From: Phenylobacterium sp.
GTDB lineage: Bacteria > Pseudomonadota > Alphaproteobacteria > Caulobacterales > Caulobacteraceae
Length of the DNA: 6,306 bases
Direction of reading: 5' to 3'
NCBI GenBank assembly: GCA_025350885.1
Contig: JANXXA010000118.1
Coordinates: 1 to 6,306, forward strand
The notes under the pieces are model-generated. The model worked only from the letters and a program-made list of their open reading frames with translations. It ran no database searches and was not told the origin of the DNA. Position numbers and translations under genes: made by a program. Of the stretch, positions 5,991 to 6,306 are shown piece by piece. The stretch's first letter is position 1. The number at the start of each line of letters is the position of its first letter.

Positions 5991-6306
5991 TCACCGGTCC
6001 TTCGGGTCGATCGCGTCGCGCAGGCCGTCGCCGATGAAGTTGAAGCTCATCAGGGTGACCACCATCACCAGGGACGGGAAGACCAGCAGCCACGGCGCCA
6101 GTTCCATGTCCTGGGCGCCATGGGCGATCAGGGTGCCCAGCGAGGCCATCGGCGGCTGTACGCCCAGGCCCAGGAAGCTGAGGAAGCTTTCCGCCAGGAT
6201 CACGGCGGGGATGGTCAGGGTCACATAGACCACCACCGGGCCCAGCAGATTGGGGATGATGTGGCGGCCGATGATAGCGCCGCGGTCCAGGCCCGCGGCC
6301 CGCGCC
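5991..6306 (-). CDS. DppC/OppC-type ABC transporter permease, C-terminal part
   Basis: The last 104 residues of a binding-protein-dependent permease are present; the rest lies beyond the right edge. This family forms one of the two inner-membrane channel subunits for dipeptide, oligopeptide or nickel uptake. ARAAGLDRGAIIGRHIIPN, at the very start of the visible part, is the EAA-type loop that contacts the ATPase (xxAAxxxGxxxxxIxxxHIxPN). Two membrane segments follow: VVVYVTLTIPAVILAESFL and LLVFPSLVMVVTLMSFNFI. The family ending FNFIGDGLRDAIDPKDR and the SFLSFLGLGVQPP stretch are both close to the DppC/OppC consensus. A GTG at 6234-6236 is internal, not the start, because the conserved loop continues upstream. 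The stop is TGA at 5991-5993. The substrate cannot be told from this fragment; ATPase and binding-protein genes are expected outside the window. Confidence 0.93.
   Translation of the reverse strand, partial: ARAAGLDRGAIIGRHIIPNLLGPVVVYVTLTIPAVILAESFLSFLGLGVQPPMASLGTLIAHGAQDMELAPWLLVFPSLVMVVTLMSFNFIGDGLRDAIDPKDR

Overview
The window looks like chromosomal DNA from a GC-rich alphaproteobacterium, most likely Caulobacter, Phenylobacterium or a close relative. The basis is the very high GC content, the long open frames antisense to real genes, a large cysteine-paired TonB-dependent receptor of the type these bacteria carry in many copies, and a TPR-sulfotransferase gene beside it. Genus assignment is inference from sequence character, not a database match.

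Layout: positions 1-143 are non-coding and hold a short CCTCTCCC/GGGAGAGG hairpin of the intergenic-repeat kind. Positions 144-1817 (minus) encode a 557-residue protein with about seven TPR-like helical repeats followed by a PAPS-dependent sulfotransferase domain. Positions 1818-1941 are a spacer with a clear intrinsic terminator reading on the minus strand. Positions 1942-4962 (minus) encode a 1006-residue outer-membrane TonB-dependent receptor that starts at TTG. Positions 4963-5306 are a 344-bp divergent control region with three CACAAT-type half-sites. Positions 5307-5867 (plus) encode a 186-residue exported protein of unknown function. Positions 5868-5990 hold a 27-bp perfect inverted repeat flanked by 12-bp direct repeats. 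Positions 5991-6306 (minus) are the C-terminal part of a DppC/OppC-type ABC transporter permease that runs off the right edge.

How the genes relate: the receptor and the sulfotransferase are codirectional, receptor first, and may form a functional pair, for example import of a ligand and sulfation of a substrate. The terminator between them suggests they are not simply one transcript. The exported protein is transcribed away from the receptor and shares its control region. The permease belongs to a separate peptide-type uptake operon on the far side of the palindromic element. The best candidates for something little described are this palindromic element, the ATG-TAG start-stop in front of the receptor's TTG start, and the receptor-sulfotransferase pairing. 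No CRISPR array, tRNA, rRNA, integrase or transposase gene was seen.
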